From the NCBI GenBank assembly GCA_052034135.1, contig JBPOJC010000013.1, positions 72,756 through 136,755 on the forward strand: a stretch of DNA of 64,000 nt, in the 5' to 3' direction. The stretch's first letter is position 1; every line of letters begins with the position of its first letter. This DNA is from JAGPKI01 sp052034135. Its GTDB lineage: Bacteria; Caldisericota; Caldisericia; UBA6126; JAGPKI01. The notes under the pieces are model-generated. The model was given only the letters and a program-made list of their open reading frames with translations. It was not told the DNA's origin and did no database searches. Positions 53,044 through 62,754 of the stretch are shown here, one piece after another. Position numbers and translations under genes: made by a program.

Positions 53044-55839
53044 TTATGGAATTTCATAAGTTATTGTTATTGTTTGATTGTCTCCATCCCATATAACTTC
53101 TGCACCTAAATTTTCAGAAACAAATCTTAATGGAACAACTGTTCTTCCATTAACTATCCTTGGAGGCGGATCAACCTCTACTGGATTTCCATTAACTCTT
53201 GCTGTCTTCATATCTATCCAGAGTTCTATAACTCTATCTTCCAATTTGTATGTTACTTTTCTTTCAATTGGATCCCACAGAACTTCTGCTAACAATGCTT
53301 CTCCAATAAACCTTAGAGGAACCATAGTTCTTCCTGTAGGCTTATCAATAAATGGTGGAACATCAAGTTTGTGTAGAACATCATTTACATAAGCGTTTTC
53401 ATCTCCCACTTTAAGCTTTATTACAATTGAAGATATAATAGGATTAATATATACCTTAACAGGAATTCCGAAATCACCACCATTCGAATTTATGTAAATC
53501 TCTGACGTGTATGATCTATCATAATCTAAATCATGGGTATCTACGGTAACCTTCACATCAATTTCATTGCCAACCCAGGACTCAGGATCTACATTAATCC
53601 AATCTGCCTTTGGAGTTATAGTTCCCTTAAGAAGACCTCTTTTTGCATTTCTGATTTTTATCAAATTTTGTATAACTGTACCCTTATTAAGTTTACCAAA
53701 ATCAATTTTCATAGGTTCAATAGAAAGGCTCGGACAGCATGGAACAACTTTCATTACAATAACTATTTTGGCATTCCCGCCATTAGATTCTATTCTTATG
53801 AGCCCATCGTAAGTTTTATTCACTTCAAGCCCTGTTGTAGAGACTTTTATCTCAATATCTACTGAGTTAGAATTAAAAATTTGAGGTTCAATAGAAATCC
53901 AACTATCTTCTGTAAATAGAGCTCCTTCAAGCGTCCCTGTACCACTATTTGAAATTGTGATAGTCTTCGATTCTGAAAGGTCCTTTGAAACTTCACCAAA
54001 ATTTATTTCGCTACTTGAAATTACAAGATGAGGGCCAAAACCAAAAATTTGTAAAGGAACTTTCACAACTCTACAGTTTCCACTATCTGCAACAAAGCAA
54101 GTATCTCCTTTTATGCATATTGCAAATGGTTTGAACAATCTATCTGGTTCAATTGTATAATCAATCTTTTTTATTGGCTTTACATAGGTTTTTGGTCCAC
54201 CATACCCTCCAAACATTGCTTTAAATTCACCATTTTCAGAAAAAACCTGGATTCTATTATTTGCACTATCAGCAACATATATATTTCCATAATCATCAAT
54301 ATCCACGTCCCTTGGCCAGCTAAATTGTCCCTCTTCTGTTCCTAAAGAACCAAATGATGAAAGAAAATCAAAACCATCAGGGCGAACATTAAAGATCTGG
54401 ATTCTATGATTCCCAGAGTCAGCAACATAAAGTTTTCTCTTCCTTACTCTTATGCCTGTAGGATACTTAAAATCTCCTTCCTTATAACCCTCTTTTCCAA
54501 ACTTATATCTAAACTTTCCCTCTTTATTAAAAACCTGAATCCTTTGATTTTGCGTATCTGCAACATAAATTTTTCCATCCTCATCTAAGCATACATCCTC
54601 AGGTGTTACAAATTGTCCACTCTCCGCACCTTTCTCTCCAAATTTATAAACAAGATCGCCATTCTCTGAGAAAACTTGTATTCTATTGTTCAAAGAATCA
54701 GCAACAAATATTCTCCCTTCATTATCTATATTTATTCTTGATGGTGCGTAAAGCATTCCATCATAAAGTCCCATTTTACCAATATTGTTTATAGGTTTAC
54801 CAGTTTGACCAAATTTTGCAATTGTAGATTGAGTCGAGTCAGATACATAAATCTCATCATTAATTCCTACTCCCACACCTTTTGGAAATAAAAGTTGTCC
54901 CTCTACTAAATCTTTCACTCCCCATTCTTTTAAAAATTTAAAATTTGGATCAAAAAGTTCAACTCTGCCATTGCCAGAATCAACTACATAAATCCTCCCA
55001 GTAGATGTACCAACTATACCTTTAGGGGAAAGAAATTCTCCTTTTCCGTTTCCCTTCTTTCCAAACTTGTCATATCTTTTGTTTTTATAATCCCATAGAA
55101 TCACTACATTATTTGCTTCATCTGTCACAAACACTTTATCATTACAAAATGCAACTCGAGAAAGACTCTTAGGTTTTAAATCAGGAGGAGGAGCCCTAAA
55201 AAGTGTATCAAAAACTTCTCCTTCGCTATTTAAAATTAATACTGAATTTGAAGCTTGATCAACAACGTAAAAATTCCCTATTCCATCAAAAATAATATCA
55301 AGAGGTATAAATGATTTACCATCACTTAAAACCCATTTTTTAAGAAAATCAAGGTCAGATGTAAAAATATAAATACAACTATTCTTCTTGTCTGTCACAT
55401 AAAGATTTCCTTTATCATCAATAGTTGATCCTGCAATGGTTCCGAATTCCGTCGAACCTGCTTTTGATATTTTTGATAAGTAATATCCATCTTGAGAAAA
55501 AACCTGTATTCTTTTATTATCAGTATCAGAAACAAATATTTTTCCATCCTTTGAAAGAGCTAAACCTTCAGGATTTTTAAAATATCCATCACCATTACCT
55601 TCAGCTCCGAAACTAAATAAAAATGCTCCTTCTTTGTCAAAAACTTTTATGCAATTATTGTCGGTATCAGCAAGGTACAATCTTCCATCAGTGCTCAATG
55701 CAAGAGATGTGGGATTACTAAAATTAAATTCTCCTCTACCTCGTCCTATAATTGAAATTTCCTCACACTTAATTTGTGGAGACACTGAAAGTATAAAAAT
55801 GAATATTAAAGATATTAAAACGATACATTTCTTCATCAT
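53044..55839 (-). CDS. Secreted NHL-repeat beta-propeller protein with BACON-like and copper-amine-oxidase-N-like domains
   Basis: The 931-aa protein has a signal peptide (hydrophobic residues 5-22). At least eleven NHL-like repeats (about 30-600) follow, each carrying patterns such as GEFLSPKGIVGTSTGRIYVVDSGN and NRIQVFSENG. Two Ig-like BACON-type modules (about 600-690 and 700-795; DSWISIEP, ADWINVDP) come next. The C-terminal pair of copper amine oxidase N-like units (RTMVPLRFIGEALLAEVLWD, RTVVPLRFVSENLGAEVIWD) is thought to bind cell-wall material. It probably sits outside the membrane as a binding scaffold; no enzyme site is seen. More repeats exist than a single six-blade propeller needs, so two propellers are likely. 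Confidence 0.88.
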   Translation of the reverse strand: MMKKCIVLISLIFIFILSVSPQIKCEEISIIGRGRGEFNFSNPTSLALSTDGRLYLADTDNNCIKVFDKEGAFLFSFGAEGNGDGYFKNPEGLALSKDGKIFVSDTDNKRIQVFSQDGYYLSKISKAGSTEFGTIAGSTIDDKGNLYVTDKKNSCIYIFTSDLDFLKKWVLSDGKSFIPLDIIFDGIGNFYVVDQASNSVLILNSEGEVFDTLFRAPPPDLKPKSLSRVAFCNDKVFVTDEANNVVILWDYKNKRYDKFGKKGNGKGEFLSPKGIVGTSTGRIYVVDSGNGRVELFDPNFKFLKEWGVKDLVEGQLLFPKGVGVGINDEIYVSDSTQSTIAKFGQTGKPINNIGKMGLYDGMLYAPSRINIDNEGRIFVADSLNNRIQVFSENGDLVYKFGEKGAESGQFVTPEDVCLDEDGKIYVADTQNQRIQVFNKEGKFRYKFGKEGYKEGDFKYPTGIRVRKRKLYVADSGNHRIQIFNVRPDGFDFLSSFGSLGTEEGQFSWPRDVDIDDYGNIYVADSANNRIQVFSENGEFKAMFGGYGGPKTYVKPIKKIDYTIEPDRLFKPFAICIKGDTCFVADSGNCRVVKVPLQIFGFGPHLVISSSEINFGEVSKDLSESKTITISNSGTGTLEGALFTEDSWISIEPQIFNSNSVDIEIKVSTTGLEVNKTYDGLIRIESNGGNAKIVIVMKVVPCCPSLSIEPMKIDFGKLNKGTVIQNLIKIRNAKRGLLKGTITPKADWINVDPESWVGNEIDVKVTVDTHDLDYDRSYTSEIYINSNGGDFGIPVKVYINPIISSIVIKLKVGDENAYVNDVLHKLDVPPFIDKPTGRTMVPLRFIGEALLAEVLWDPIERKVTYKLEDRVIELWIDMKTARVNGNPVEVDPPPRIVNGRTVVPLRFVSENLGAEVIWDGDNQTITITYEIP

Positions 55840-56152
55840 CTTTACCCCTTAAATTATAGAAATATATTTTTTCTCATTTAAAAGAAACATTTCAATTTTT
55901 ATGAACAGATATATCTACAACTCTTACCCTTAATATGAAAATTATACTAAAACTTTAGAGAATTTATATCTTAGAGTGAATAATTTATATACTTTCTTAT
56001 TTAAAATCTTAACAAAGAGATTTTCTAATTATTTTAAAACTGCTTTAATTCTCAATAAACCATATTCTACTTACAAATCTTGCTATAATTGAATTAAAAT
56101 CTATACTCATAGATAGTAATGAAAAATAGTATAAAAAAGGAGAAAATCAAAA
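55840..56152. other. Divergent promoter region
   Basis: This 313-nt spacer separates the propeller gene (-) and vorB (+). On the minus strand a perfect TATAAT (55858 to 55853) lies 14 nt before the propeller gene start; its -35 region is poor. The vorB promoter is listed separately. Nothing else was recognised. Confidence 0.4.
56081..56089 (+). promoter_or_regulatory. Extended -10 promoter of vorBAC
   Basis: TGCTATAAT is a perfect extended -10 element about 64 nt before the GTG start of vorB. The -35 region has no close match. Confidence 0.5.
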
Positions 56153-57211
56153 GTGAGTGAAAAAATTCTAATGAAAGGGGCAGAAGCCTTCGCCGAAGCT
56201 GCAATAAAAGCAGGTTGCAGACTCTTTTTTGGTTACCCTATAACACCACAAAACGAAGCTCCAGGATATATGGCTAAAAGAATGCCAGAAGTAGGAGGAG
56301 TTTTTCTTCAAGCAGAAAGCGAAGTTGCAGCAATAAACATGCTTTATGGTGCTGCTTCAACAGGAAGTAGAGTTATCACGAGTTCCTCGAGTCCTGGCAT
56401 AAGCCTTATGCAAGAAGGTTTATCCTATATTGCTGGCGCACAGCTTCCAGTTGTAGTTGTTAATGTTATGCGAGGTGGACCTGGATTAGGCGGTATTGGA
56501 CCTTCTCAAGGTGACTATTTCCAGGCAACAAAGGGTGGAGGACATGGAGATTACAGAGTTATTACATTTGCCCCATTAAGTTTGCAGGAGCAAATTGACT
56601 TGATTTATGATTCTTTCGAATTAGCGGAGAAATATCGTAATCCTGTTATGATTTTAAGCGATGGTTTGCTTGGTCAGATTATGGAAGCAGTAGAGTTTAA
56701 AAGAGAAATTGATCCGAATAATATACCAAAAAAAGAATGGGCTGCTACTGGTAAAAAAAATAGAGAAAGAGTGTTAATTAGTTCATTTAATCTCGATCCT
56801 GACGGTTTAGAAAAAGACAATAGCGTCCTTCGTAAAAAATACGAATATATAATGAAAAATGAAGTAAGGTTTGAACACTATCAGACAGACGATGCTTCAA
56901 TTATCATTGTTGCCTATGGGACTGTTGCAAGAATTTGTAAAACTGCAGTAAGAACTATGAGAGAAAATGGCATAAAAGTAGGACTCTTTAGACCAATAAC
57001 ATTATGGCCATTTCCTTATGAAGAACTTAAAGTTCTATCAAAAAGAGAAAATGTCAAATTTTTCTATGACTTTGAGCTCAGCTTTGGACAGATGCTTGAT
57101 GATGTAAAACTTTCCATAGGTGAGAGAAAACCAGTTTATTTCCACGGTAGGACTGGTGGAAATGTTCCTTCTCCAACAGAAGTAGTTGAAAAAATTAAAG
57201 AGGTAATGTAG
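56153..57211 (+). CDS. vorB: 2-oxoacid:ferredoxin oxidoreductase alpha subunit (VorB-type)
   Basis: The 352-aa subunit has the PFOR pyrimidine-binding domain: GYPITPQNEAPGYMA near residue 24, ESEVAAINMLYGAASTGSR near 60, TSSSSPGISLM near 85 and VMRGGPGLGGIGPSQGDY near 106. A transketolase-C-like domain follows. The closest family is branched-chain (2-oxoisovalerate) and 2-oxoglutarate oxidoreductase, which make acyl-CoA, CO2 and reduced ferredoxin. The GTG start is preceded by AAAAAGGAG. No ferredoxin-type delta subunit is encoded, so a free ferredoxin is expected as acceptor. Confidence 0.9.
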   Translation: MSEKILMKGAEAFAEAAIKAGCRLFFGYPITPQNEAPGYMAKRMPEVGGVFLQAESEVAAINMLYGAASTGSRVITSSSSPGISLMQEGLSYIAGAQLPVVVVNVMRGGPGLGGIGPSQGDYFQATKGGGHGDYRVITFAPLSLQEQIDLIYDSFELAEKYRNPVMILSDGLLGQIMEAVEFKREIDPNNIPKKEWAATGKKNRERVLISSFNLDPDGLEKDNSVLRKKYEYIMKNEVRFEHYQTDDASIIIVAYGTVARICKTAVRTMRENGIKVGLFRPITLWPFPYEELKVLSKRENVKFFYDFELSFGQMLDDVKLSIGERKPVYFHGRTGGNVPSPTEVVEKIKEVM

Positions 57212-57223
57212 GAGGTAATATTA

Positions 57224-57979
57224 ATGCCTGAAGAGAAAAGACAATTATTTAAACCAACATCTTTACTTAAACCAATAAGTAGAGGGTTTTGTCCTGGTTG
57301 CACACACGGAATAATTCATAGGCTCGTATGCGAAGTAATTGAGGAAATGAACTTAACCGAAAAAGCTATTATTATAATACCTGTAGGTTGCGCAACTCTT
57401 TCTGTAGATTACTTTGATTTTGATTCAATACAATCAGCTCATGGTAGAGCCCCAGCTGTTGCAACAGGCGTAAAAAGAGCAAGACCTGATTTATTCGTTT
57501 TTACCTATCAAGGAGATGGTGACCTTGCTTCTATTGGAACAGCTGAAATAGTTCACTCTGCTAATAGGGGTGAAAATATAAGTGTTATATTTGTTAATAA
57601 TGGTATTTATGGTATGACAGGAGGACAAATGGCTCCGACAACCCTCCTTGGATGGAAGACAGAGACTTCTCCTTATGGAAGAGAAGCAAAGAGAGAGGGT
57701 TACCCCATAAGAATGTGCGAGATGCTCTCACAACTTAATGGTCCTGCTTATATCGCACGAACGGCTGTAAACAACCCTAAAAATGTTTTAGCAACAAAAA
57801 GGGCTATAAGAAAAGCTTTCACTGCTCAAGAAAAATGTTTAGGGTTTTCATTAATTGAGATTCTCTCCACCTGTCCAACAAACTGGGGAATGGATGCCTT
57901 AAGTGCTTTAAAAAGAATAGATAATGAAGTTATGAAATACTATCCTCTTTCTGAATTCAAAATAACGGAGGGACTATAA
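57224..57979 (+). CDS. vorA: 2-oxoacid:ferredoxin oxidoreductase beta subunit, thiamine diphosphate binding (VorA-type)
   Basis: The 251-aa subunit binds ThDP and one [4Fe-4S] cluster. FCPGCTHGIIHRL near residue 23 and the later GCA and CPTNW motifs give the four Cys. The ThDP motif is QGDGDLASIGTAEIVHSANRG followed by FVNNGIYGMTGGQMAPTT near residues 97-140. The spacing (12 nt from vorB with GGAGG; 2 nt to vorC) shows an operon. GWKTETSPYGRE resembles the specificity loop of branched-chain and 2-oxoglutarate enzymes rather than pyruvate ones. Confidence 0.92.
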   Translation: MPEEKRQLFKPTSLLKPISRGFCPGCTHGIIHRLVCEVIEEMNLTEKAIIIIPVGCATLSVDYFDFDSIQSAHGRAPAVATGVKRARPDLFVFTYQGDGDLASIGTAEIVHSANRGENISVIFVNNGIYGMTGGQMAPTTLLGWKTETSPYGREAKREGYPIRMCEMLSQLNGPAYIARTAVNNPKNVLATKRAIRKAFTAQEKCLGFSLIEILSTCPTNWGMDALSALKRIDNEVMKYYPLSEFKITEGL

Positions 57980-57981
57980 AA

Positions 57982-58518
57982 ATGAGTGAAATAGAACTTA
58001 TTGCTGCCGGTTTCGGTGGTCAAGGAATAATGGTAATTGGAGAAATAATTGCAGCTTCCGCTGTAAGAGAGAATAAATTTGCAACATTTCTTCCCTCATA
58101 TGGTCCCGCAATGAGAGGAGGAACTGCTAATTGTATCGTAATTGTATCCGATAGTGAGATTGGTTCACCTGTGCTATCTGAACACAAAAATGCTATAGTT
58201 ATGAATATTCCTTCCTTTGAAAAATTTGAACCTCTTTTACTTAAAGGTGGAAATATATTGGTAAATTCTTCACTTATAAAAAATAAATCTAATCGCACTG
58301 ATATAAATGCTTATTACATTCCAGCAATTGATCTTGCCTCTCAAGCAGGTGCATATGTAGCTGCAAATATTGTGATGCTCGGTAGTTTTTTAAAGATAAC
58401 AAATTTTGCATCCTACGACACAGTAAGTGCTATGATAAAAGAAAGGTTTGCCTCAAAGGGAGAGAAAATTATAAATATAAACTTAAAAGCCTTAGAATTA
58501 GGTTACAATTATATATGA
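57982..58518 (+). CDS. vorC: 2-oxoacid:ferredoxin oxidoreductase gamma subunit (VorC-type)
   Basis: The 178-aa subunit has AAGFGGQGIMVIGEIIA at the N-terminus and PSYGPAMRGGTANCIVIVSD near residue 38, the signature of the PFOR gamma domain thought to contact CoA. Its stop overlaps the start of the following peptidase by 4 nt (ATGA). Confidence 0.92.
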   Translation: MSEIELIAAGFGGQGIMVIGEIIAASAVRENKFATFLPSYGPAMRGGTANCIVIVSDSEIGSPVLSEHKNAIVMNIPSFEKFEPLLLKGGNILVNSSLIKNKSNRTDINAYYIPAIDLASQAGAYVAANIVMLGSFLKITNFASYDTVSAMIKERFASKGEKIININLKALELGYNYI

Positions 58519-59633
58519 TCCAGGAAATAGATAAAGATGAGCTTTTAAACATTTTTAAAACACTTTTAAGCATAAATTCTCCCTCAGGCAGCGAAAAAGC
58601 AATTTCAGATAAAATTATAGATATTGTTAAATTGCTTCCATTAGAAATAATAAATGACGCTTCTATCGACAAAATTAAACCAAATCTGATACTGAAATTA
58701 CCAGCATATAACTGTAATAACTCCGAACCTATTCTTTTTTCTGCACACATGGATACTGTTGAACCAACAGAAGGGATAAAAATAATAAAAGAACCATCAG
58801 TTTATAAAACTGATGGTTCTACCATACTTGGAGCTGATGATAAATCTGGTATTGCAGCCATATTAGAAACACTTTTTGTATTAACAAGAAATAACATCCC
58901 TCATCCAAAAATTGAAGCATGCTTTACAGTTGAAGAAGAAATTGGATTAAAGGGAGCTAATGTTTTAGATTTTAGCTTGCTTGAATCAAAAATTGGACTT
59001 GTTCTTGACTGTGATGGTGACGTTGGAAAAGTTGTCAATGCTGCTCCTTCACAGATAAATTTTAAAGTAACAATTCAAGGTAAAGCAGCGCATGCAGGAG
59101 TAGAGCCAGAAAATGGCAAAAATGCGATTCTCTTCGCTGGAAAAGCCATCTCTTCACTTCCTTTGGGTAGAATTGATCCCTATACCACTACTAATATTGG
59201 AACCATACATGGCGGTAAAGCCACAAATATTGTTCCAGAATTAGTTGAACTTACTGGTGAAATAAGGTCTCATAACGAAAATACTCTAAACTCTCTTTAT
59301 GAGAAGTTTATGAAAACATTCAAAGATGGCGAAAAAGAAGGGTTTATTATTGAATTTAGCTCTGATAAAACTTATTCAAACTTTAGAATAGATGAAAACG
59401 ATCCATTGATAAACCTACTTAAATATACAGCTGAAGACTTGGATATTCCATTTAAATGTATGTCAAGTGGTGGTGGATCTGACGCAAATATATTTAATAA
59501 AAATGGAACCGTTAAATGTGTTGTTTTATCAACTGGCATGGAGAAAGTCCACACCCATGAGGAGTATATAAAAATAGACAATTTAGTTGCATTAACAAAT
59601 TGGCTTGTCCAAATTGCATATAAGAGTGCTTAA
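58515..59633 (+). CDS. M20-family peptidase (PepT-like)
   Basis: The 372-aa dizinc peptidase has FSAHMDTVEPTEG near residue 75, LGADDKSGIAAILE near 104, FTVEEEIGLKGAN near 137 and DCDGDVG near 163. The final His is in MEKVHTHEEYIKI near 345. The dimerisation domain is inserted around 180-290. Relatives remove N-terminal residues from small peptides. Coupling to vorC suggests that peptides are degraded to amino acids, whose 2-oxoacids feed the Vor enzyme. Confidence 0.9.
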   Translation: MIQEIDKDELLNIFKTLLSINSPSGSEKAISDKIIDIVKLLPLEIINDASIDKIKPNLILKLPAYNCNNSEPILFSAHMDTVEPTEGIKIIKEPSVYKTDGSTILGADDKSGIAAILETLFVLTRNNIPHPKIEACFTVEEEIGLKGANVLDFSLLESKIGLVLDCDGDVGKVVNAAPSQINFKVTIQGKAAHAGVEPENGKNAILFAGKAISSLPLGRIDPYTTTNIGTIHGGKATNIVPELVELTGEIRSHNENTLNSLYEKFMKTFKDGEKEGFIIEFSSDKTYSNFRIDENDPLINLLKYTAEDLDIPFKCMSSGGGSDANIFNKNGTVKCVVLSTGMEKVHTHEEYIKIDNLVALTNWLVQIAYKSA

Positions 59634-60485
59634 ATGCTTTACAGATTAAGTGAACTCTTAACAAAAGCGAAGAAAAATAGTTATGCTGTTGGAGCTTTTA
59701 ATGTCTACGACTTAGAATATGCAAAAGGAATAATAGAAGGGGGAGAAGAGGAAAACTCTCCCCTAATTTTACAAATCTCTGAAGGAGTAATTTCTTATTT
59801 TGGTCTTAATAATATTTTAAAACCGTGCCTTTTAATGGCAGAAGAAGCAAAAATACCAGTTTGTGTTCACCTTGACCATGCAAAATCTTTTGAGTCGGTA
59901 ATCAAAGCAGTAAATGCAGGATTTCCATCTGTTATGTTCGATGGTTCAGCTCTTACATATGAAGAGAATTTAAATATAACAAAAAAAATAGCTGAAATAG
60001 CCAAAATTTTAAATGTTTCAGTTGAAGCTGAAATTGGAAAAGTTGGTAAAGAAGAGGATGGAGAGGGAAATATAAATGTTGAATTTACTAAGTTAGATGA
60101 AGCTATTCAATTTTCTAAAGCATTAAGCATAGATGCTTTGGCAGTTTCAATTGGAAGTATTCATGGAGTAACATCTCCTCATGTTGAACTTAATATTGAT
60201 ATATTAAAAGAGTTAAATGAAAAAATTGATATTCCTCTTGTGCTGCATGGTTCATCAGGAGTAGTGGATAGTTCAATAAAAGAAGCTATTAAAAATGGTA
60301 TTACAAAAATAAATGTGGCAACAAGATTAAAAGTGAGAGTATCAGAGAAAATTAATGATTCTATAATACAGAATGGATTAAGCAGTATTTATGAAGCAAA
60401 AAATCTTTCTACAATAATTAAAGATGCTGTTAAAGAGGTTGTAAAAGAAAGAATTAGATTATTTGGAAGCAATAATAAAGCTTAA
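59634..60485 (+). CDS. fba: Class II fructose-bisphosphate aldolase family protein
   Basis: The 283-aa TIM-barrel enzyme has the zinc site HLDHAKSFE near residue 80, SVEAEIGKVGK near 133, SIGSIHG near 176 and LHGSSGV near 206. NVATRLK near 228 supplies phosphate contacts. The ATG abuts the peptidase TAA with no spacer. Fructose-1,6-bisphosphate aldolase is most likely; tagatose-bisphosphate or other sugar phosphates are possible, since GatY-type enzymes look alike. Confidence 0.9.
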   Translation: MLYRLSELLTKAKKNSYAVGAFNVYDLEYAKGIIEGGEEENSPLILQISEGVISYFGLNNILKPCLLMAEEAKIPVCVHLDHAKSFESVIKAVNAGFPSVMFDGSALTYEENLNITKKIAEIAKILNVSVEAEIGKVGKEEDGEGNINVEFTKLDEAIQFSKALSIDALAVSIGSIHGVTSPHVELNIDILKELNEKIDIPLVLHGSSGVVDSSIKEAIKNGITKINVATRLKVRVSEKINDSIIQNGLSSIYEAKNLSTIIKDAVKEVVKERIRLFGSNNKA

Positions 60486-60497
60486 TTAATATAAAAT

Positions 60498-61679
60498 TTA
60501 AGGAAGCTCGAAGACAAATACTTTAGCTCCGTTATAATTTATATTTAGAGAAATTAATAAACCATCATTGGTAATTGTTATTGGATGAAATTGTAGATTC
60601 GGAAGGTCTATTTCAGATAAAGATTTTTTGGTTAAATCTATCACACCAATCTTATTTTCTCCGATCCAGTAATAAATCTTATCATTGCCTATGCCTATTA
60701 AGTCTCCATTATTCCAGTTTTCATCTTCTATAGTAATTTCTCTAATTAATTTAAGTTTTCTCCCTATAACTCTAAAGCATGAAATAGTAAAACCTCTCTC
60801 ATCGTATGAGGAAATTGTATAATAGATATCGTTACTTTCTATAAAGCTAAAGTCAGGATCATAAGTAGTAATAAACTTTCCATCAATATTAATAATAACG
60901 CCAATAATCTTACTCTTCTTAACTGGAATGTTGTCATAGCCATAACTCTCACTATTTTCTGAATCAAAAACTGTTAGTTTTAGGAAAATATTTCCAGCAT
61001 CAGTCACATTTATTAACGGATGGACATCAAAGATAGTAAAATAGTTCTTTAAAACATCTGATAAATCAATTTTTGAAATCATTGTTTTACCTGAATAAAT
61101 CCAGATAATTTGCTTCTCGGAGTCAAGCACATATATATTTTCATATCCATCTAAGTCAAATTGAAAACCGCATAATGCTTTGTATTGTTTTAGTTCAATT
61201 GGTCTTAATTCTTTTAAATCAATTTCGTCAAGATATTTTCCACTTTTTGAAAATTTAATTATTCTAGGGCCATAACCATCTGCTAAGAGTATTTCCCCTT
61301 CTTTGTTTACTTTTAGATCGGTAGGTATAGCTCCCCCTGAAATACCATTAGAAGCGCCGGGGTCATATTTCTCTCCACCAATATTTTCTTTTCCTTTTCC
61401 AAAATAAAGATGAAAACTTTCTTTAGAACTTGCCAGATTGAACTTTTGAAAATATTCATTTTTGAATACGGTTTCATTTTTCTCGTCATTAATCTTTTTA
61501 TCGGTAATGATATTATCATTAGATATAGCATCAACTATGGAATCATAGTTAAAATTTGTTTTTAATTTGTTGGTTTCTCCTCCAAAAAGAAAAACAATCA
61601 AAATCATACATATGCTCAGCAAAATAACCTTTATTGAAAAACCTTTTAACTTAAATTTTAAGTTAATTTTAATTTTCAT
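60498..61679 (-). CDS. Membrane-anchored beta-propeller-like protein
   Basis: The 393-aa protein has one N-terminal hydrophobic segment (about residues 14-32, VILLSICMILIVFLFG) and then an extracytoplasmic part with repeated beta-strand units, such as GEILLADGYGPRIIKFSKSG and NIYVLDSEKQIIWIYSG. These resemble NHL/6-bladed propellers more loosely than the 53-kb protein does. No catalytic residues are seen. It overlaps the NlpC/P60 gene by 11 nt and is third in that operon, so it may bind a product or guide the wall enzyme. Function unknown. Confidence 0.7.
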   Translation of the reverse strand: MKIKINLKFKLKGFSIKVILLSICMILIVFLFGGETNKLKTNFNYDSIVDAISNDNIITDKKINDEKNETVFKNEYFQKFNLASSKESFHLYFGKGKENIGGEKYDPGASNGISGGAIPTDLKVNKEGEILLADGYGPRIIKFSKSGKYLDEIDLKELRPIELKQYKALCGFQFDLDGYENIYVLDSEKQIIWIYSGKTMISKIDLSDVLKNYFTIFDVHPLINVTDAGNIFLKLTVFDSENSESYGYDNIPVKKSKIIGVIINIDGKFITTYDPDFSFIESNDIYYTISSYDERGFTISCFRVIGRKLKLIREITIEDENWNNGDLIGIGNDKIYYWIGENKIGVIDLTKKSLSEIDLPNLQFHPITITNDGLLISLNINYNGAKVFVFELP

Positions 61680-62754
61680 AAAATCGTATTATTTCCCATG
61701 AATAAAGAGAACGAAATTCTCCTATAGAAGTCTCGATAACCTTAAGAGGTCCATTAGTATTATAACGTAGGCTTGTAAACCATGCGCTATGAATAATGAA
61801 TGTTGTATTTATTGTTGGACCTTTTTTAGAGATTATACCAAAATGAACTATTGTATTATTTCTTAAAAGAACAAAGATATCTCCTTCTTTAACATTCGCA
61901 AAGCTTTTTGCCCCTCTAAAATCACCTTTTGAAATTTTTTGAGCATTCTTATAATCATACACCAATCCTGCTAAATAAGAACTCTTCTCAACCAATCCAG
62001 AGCAATCAACCCCTGCCCATTTAGAAGGATTTTCTGGACCCTTTTTAAAGTCATACATAGATTCATTAGCATCAAGATTTGTTGGATGCTTAGTCTTGTC
62101 GTTATAATATTCCCTCCAGCTTTGCACATTTCCATTTGCTTTAATTTTACTTGCAATATCCTCAGGAAAATCTTTTCCGCCCCATGAATATGGAGCACCG
62201 AAACTGACCGTTGAATTAACTTCGTAATTATTTTCTGGATATTTCTTAACATTACCTCTAATTGGGGATATATAATTTTCAATGTAAATACGTTTTTGCC
62301 ATTTTATTGAAAATTCCTGGTAAGTCCTTGCAAATGAGACAAGTGCTTTGTATGGATCGTTGTAGGATATTTTTAAATTTTCGGACTGGTTAGGACTCAC
62401 AATTGAAAAGTAAATGTAACCACTTTTGTCACTTGACATAATAAATAGATTGTTATTTTCATCTCTTACTACATTTAATTGGTCTCCTGATTCATGCTTT
62501 GCTATAATCTTTAAATTGTCTAATGAATTATTAAATTTTATTAATAACGGATTATCAGAAAATAACCACACCTTATAAAGATAAGTTTCTTTCTCAGTAT
62601 TTATGCACTTTAATGTTAGGTTGCCTGGATAAATATGGGTAGCATTTGAATTTGAAAAACTCCTACTTTCAGGAAGAATGAATAAAGTAAATAAAGTTAA
62701 CAATAATACAAATGATTTAATCTTCTTTATCATACCTGTAGTTTTAATGGACAT
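61669..62754 (-). CDS. Secreted NlpC/P60-like cysteine peptidase/amidase
   Basis: The 361-aa protein has a signal peptide (hydrophobic residues 12-26), a beta-rich N-terminal part of about 120 residues and a C-terminal papain-like domain. The nucleophile is in VDCSGLVEKSSYLAG near residue 252. The following DIFVLLRNNTIVHFGIIS near 290 supplies the His. NlpC/P60 proteins cut peptidoglycan stem peptides. It overlaps the upstream radical SAM gene by 25 nt, an unusual coupling of a wall peptidase to a radical SAM enzyme. Confidence 0.85.
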   Translation of the reverse strand: MSIKTTGMIKKIKSFVLLLTLFTLFILPESRSFSNSNATHIYPGNLTLKCINTEKETYLYKVWLFSDNPLLIKFNNSLDNLKIIAKHESGDQLNVVRDENNNLFIMSSDKSGYIYFSIVSPNQSENLKISYNDPYKALVSFARTYQEFSIKWQKRIYIENYISPIRGNVKKYPENNYEVNSTVSFGAPYSWGGKDFPEDIASKIKANGNVQSWREYYNDKTKHPTNLDANESMYDFKKGPENPSKWAGVDCSGLVEKSSYLAGLVYDYKNAQKISKGDFRGAKSFANVKEGDIFVLLRNNTIVHFGIISKKGPTINTTFIIHSAWFTSLRYNTNGPLKVIETSIGEFRSLYSWEIIRFYEN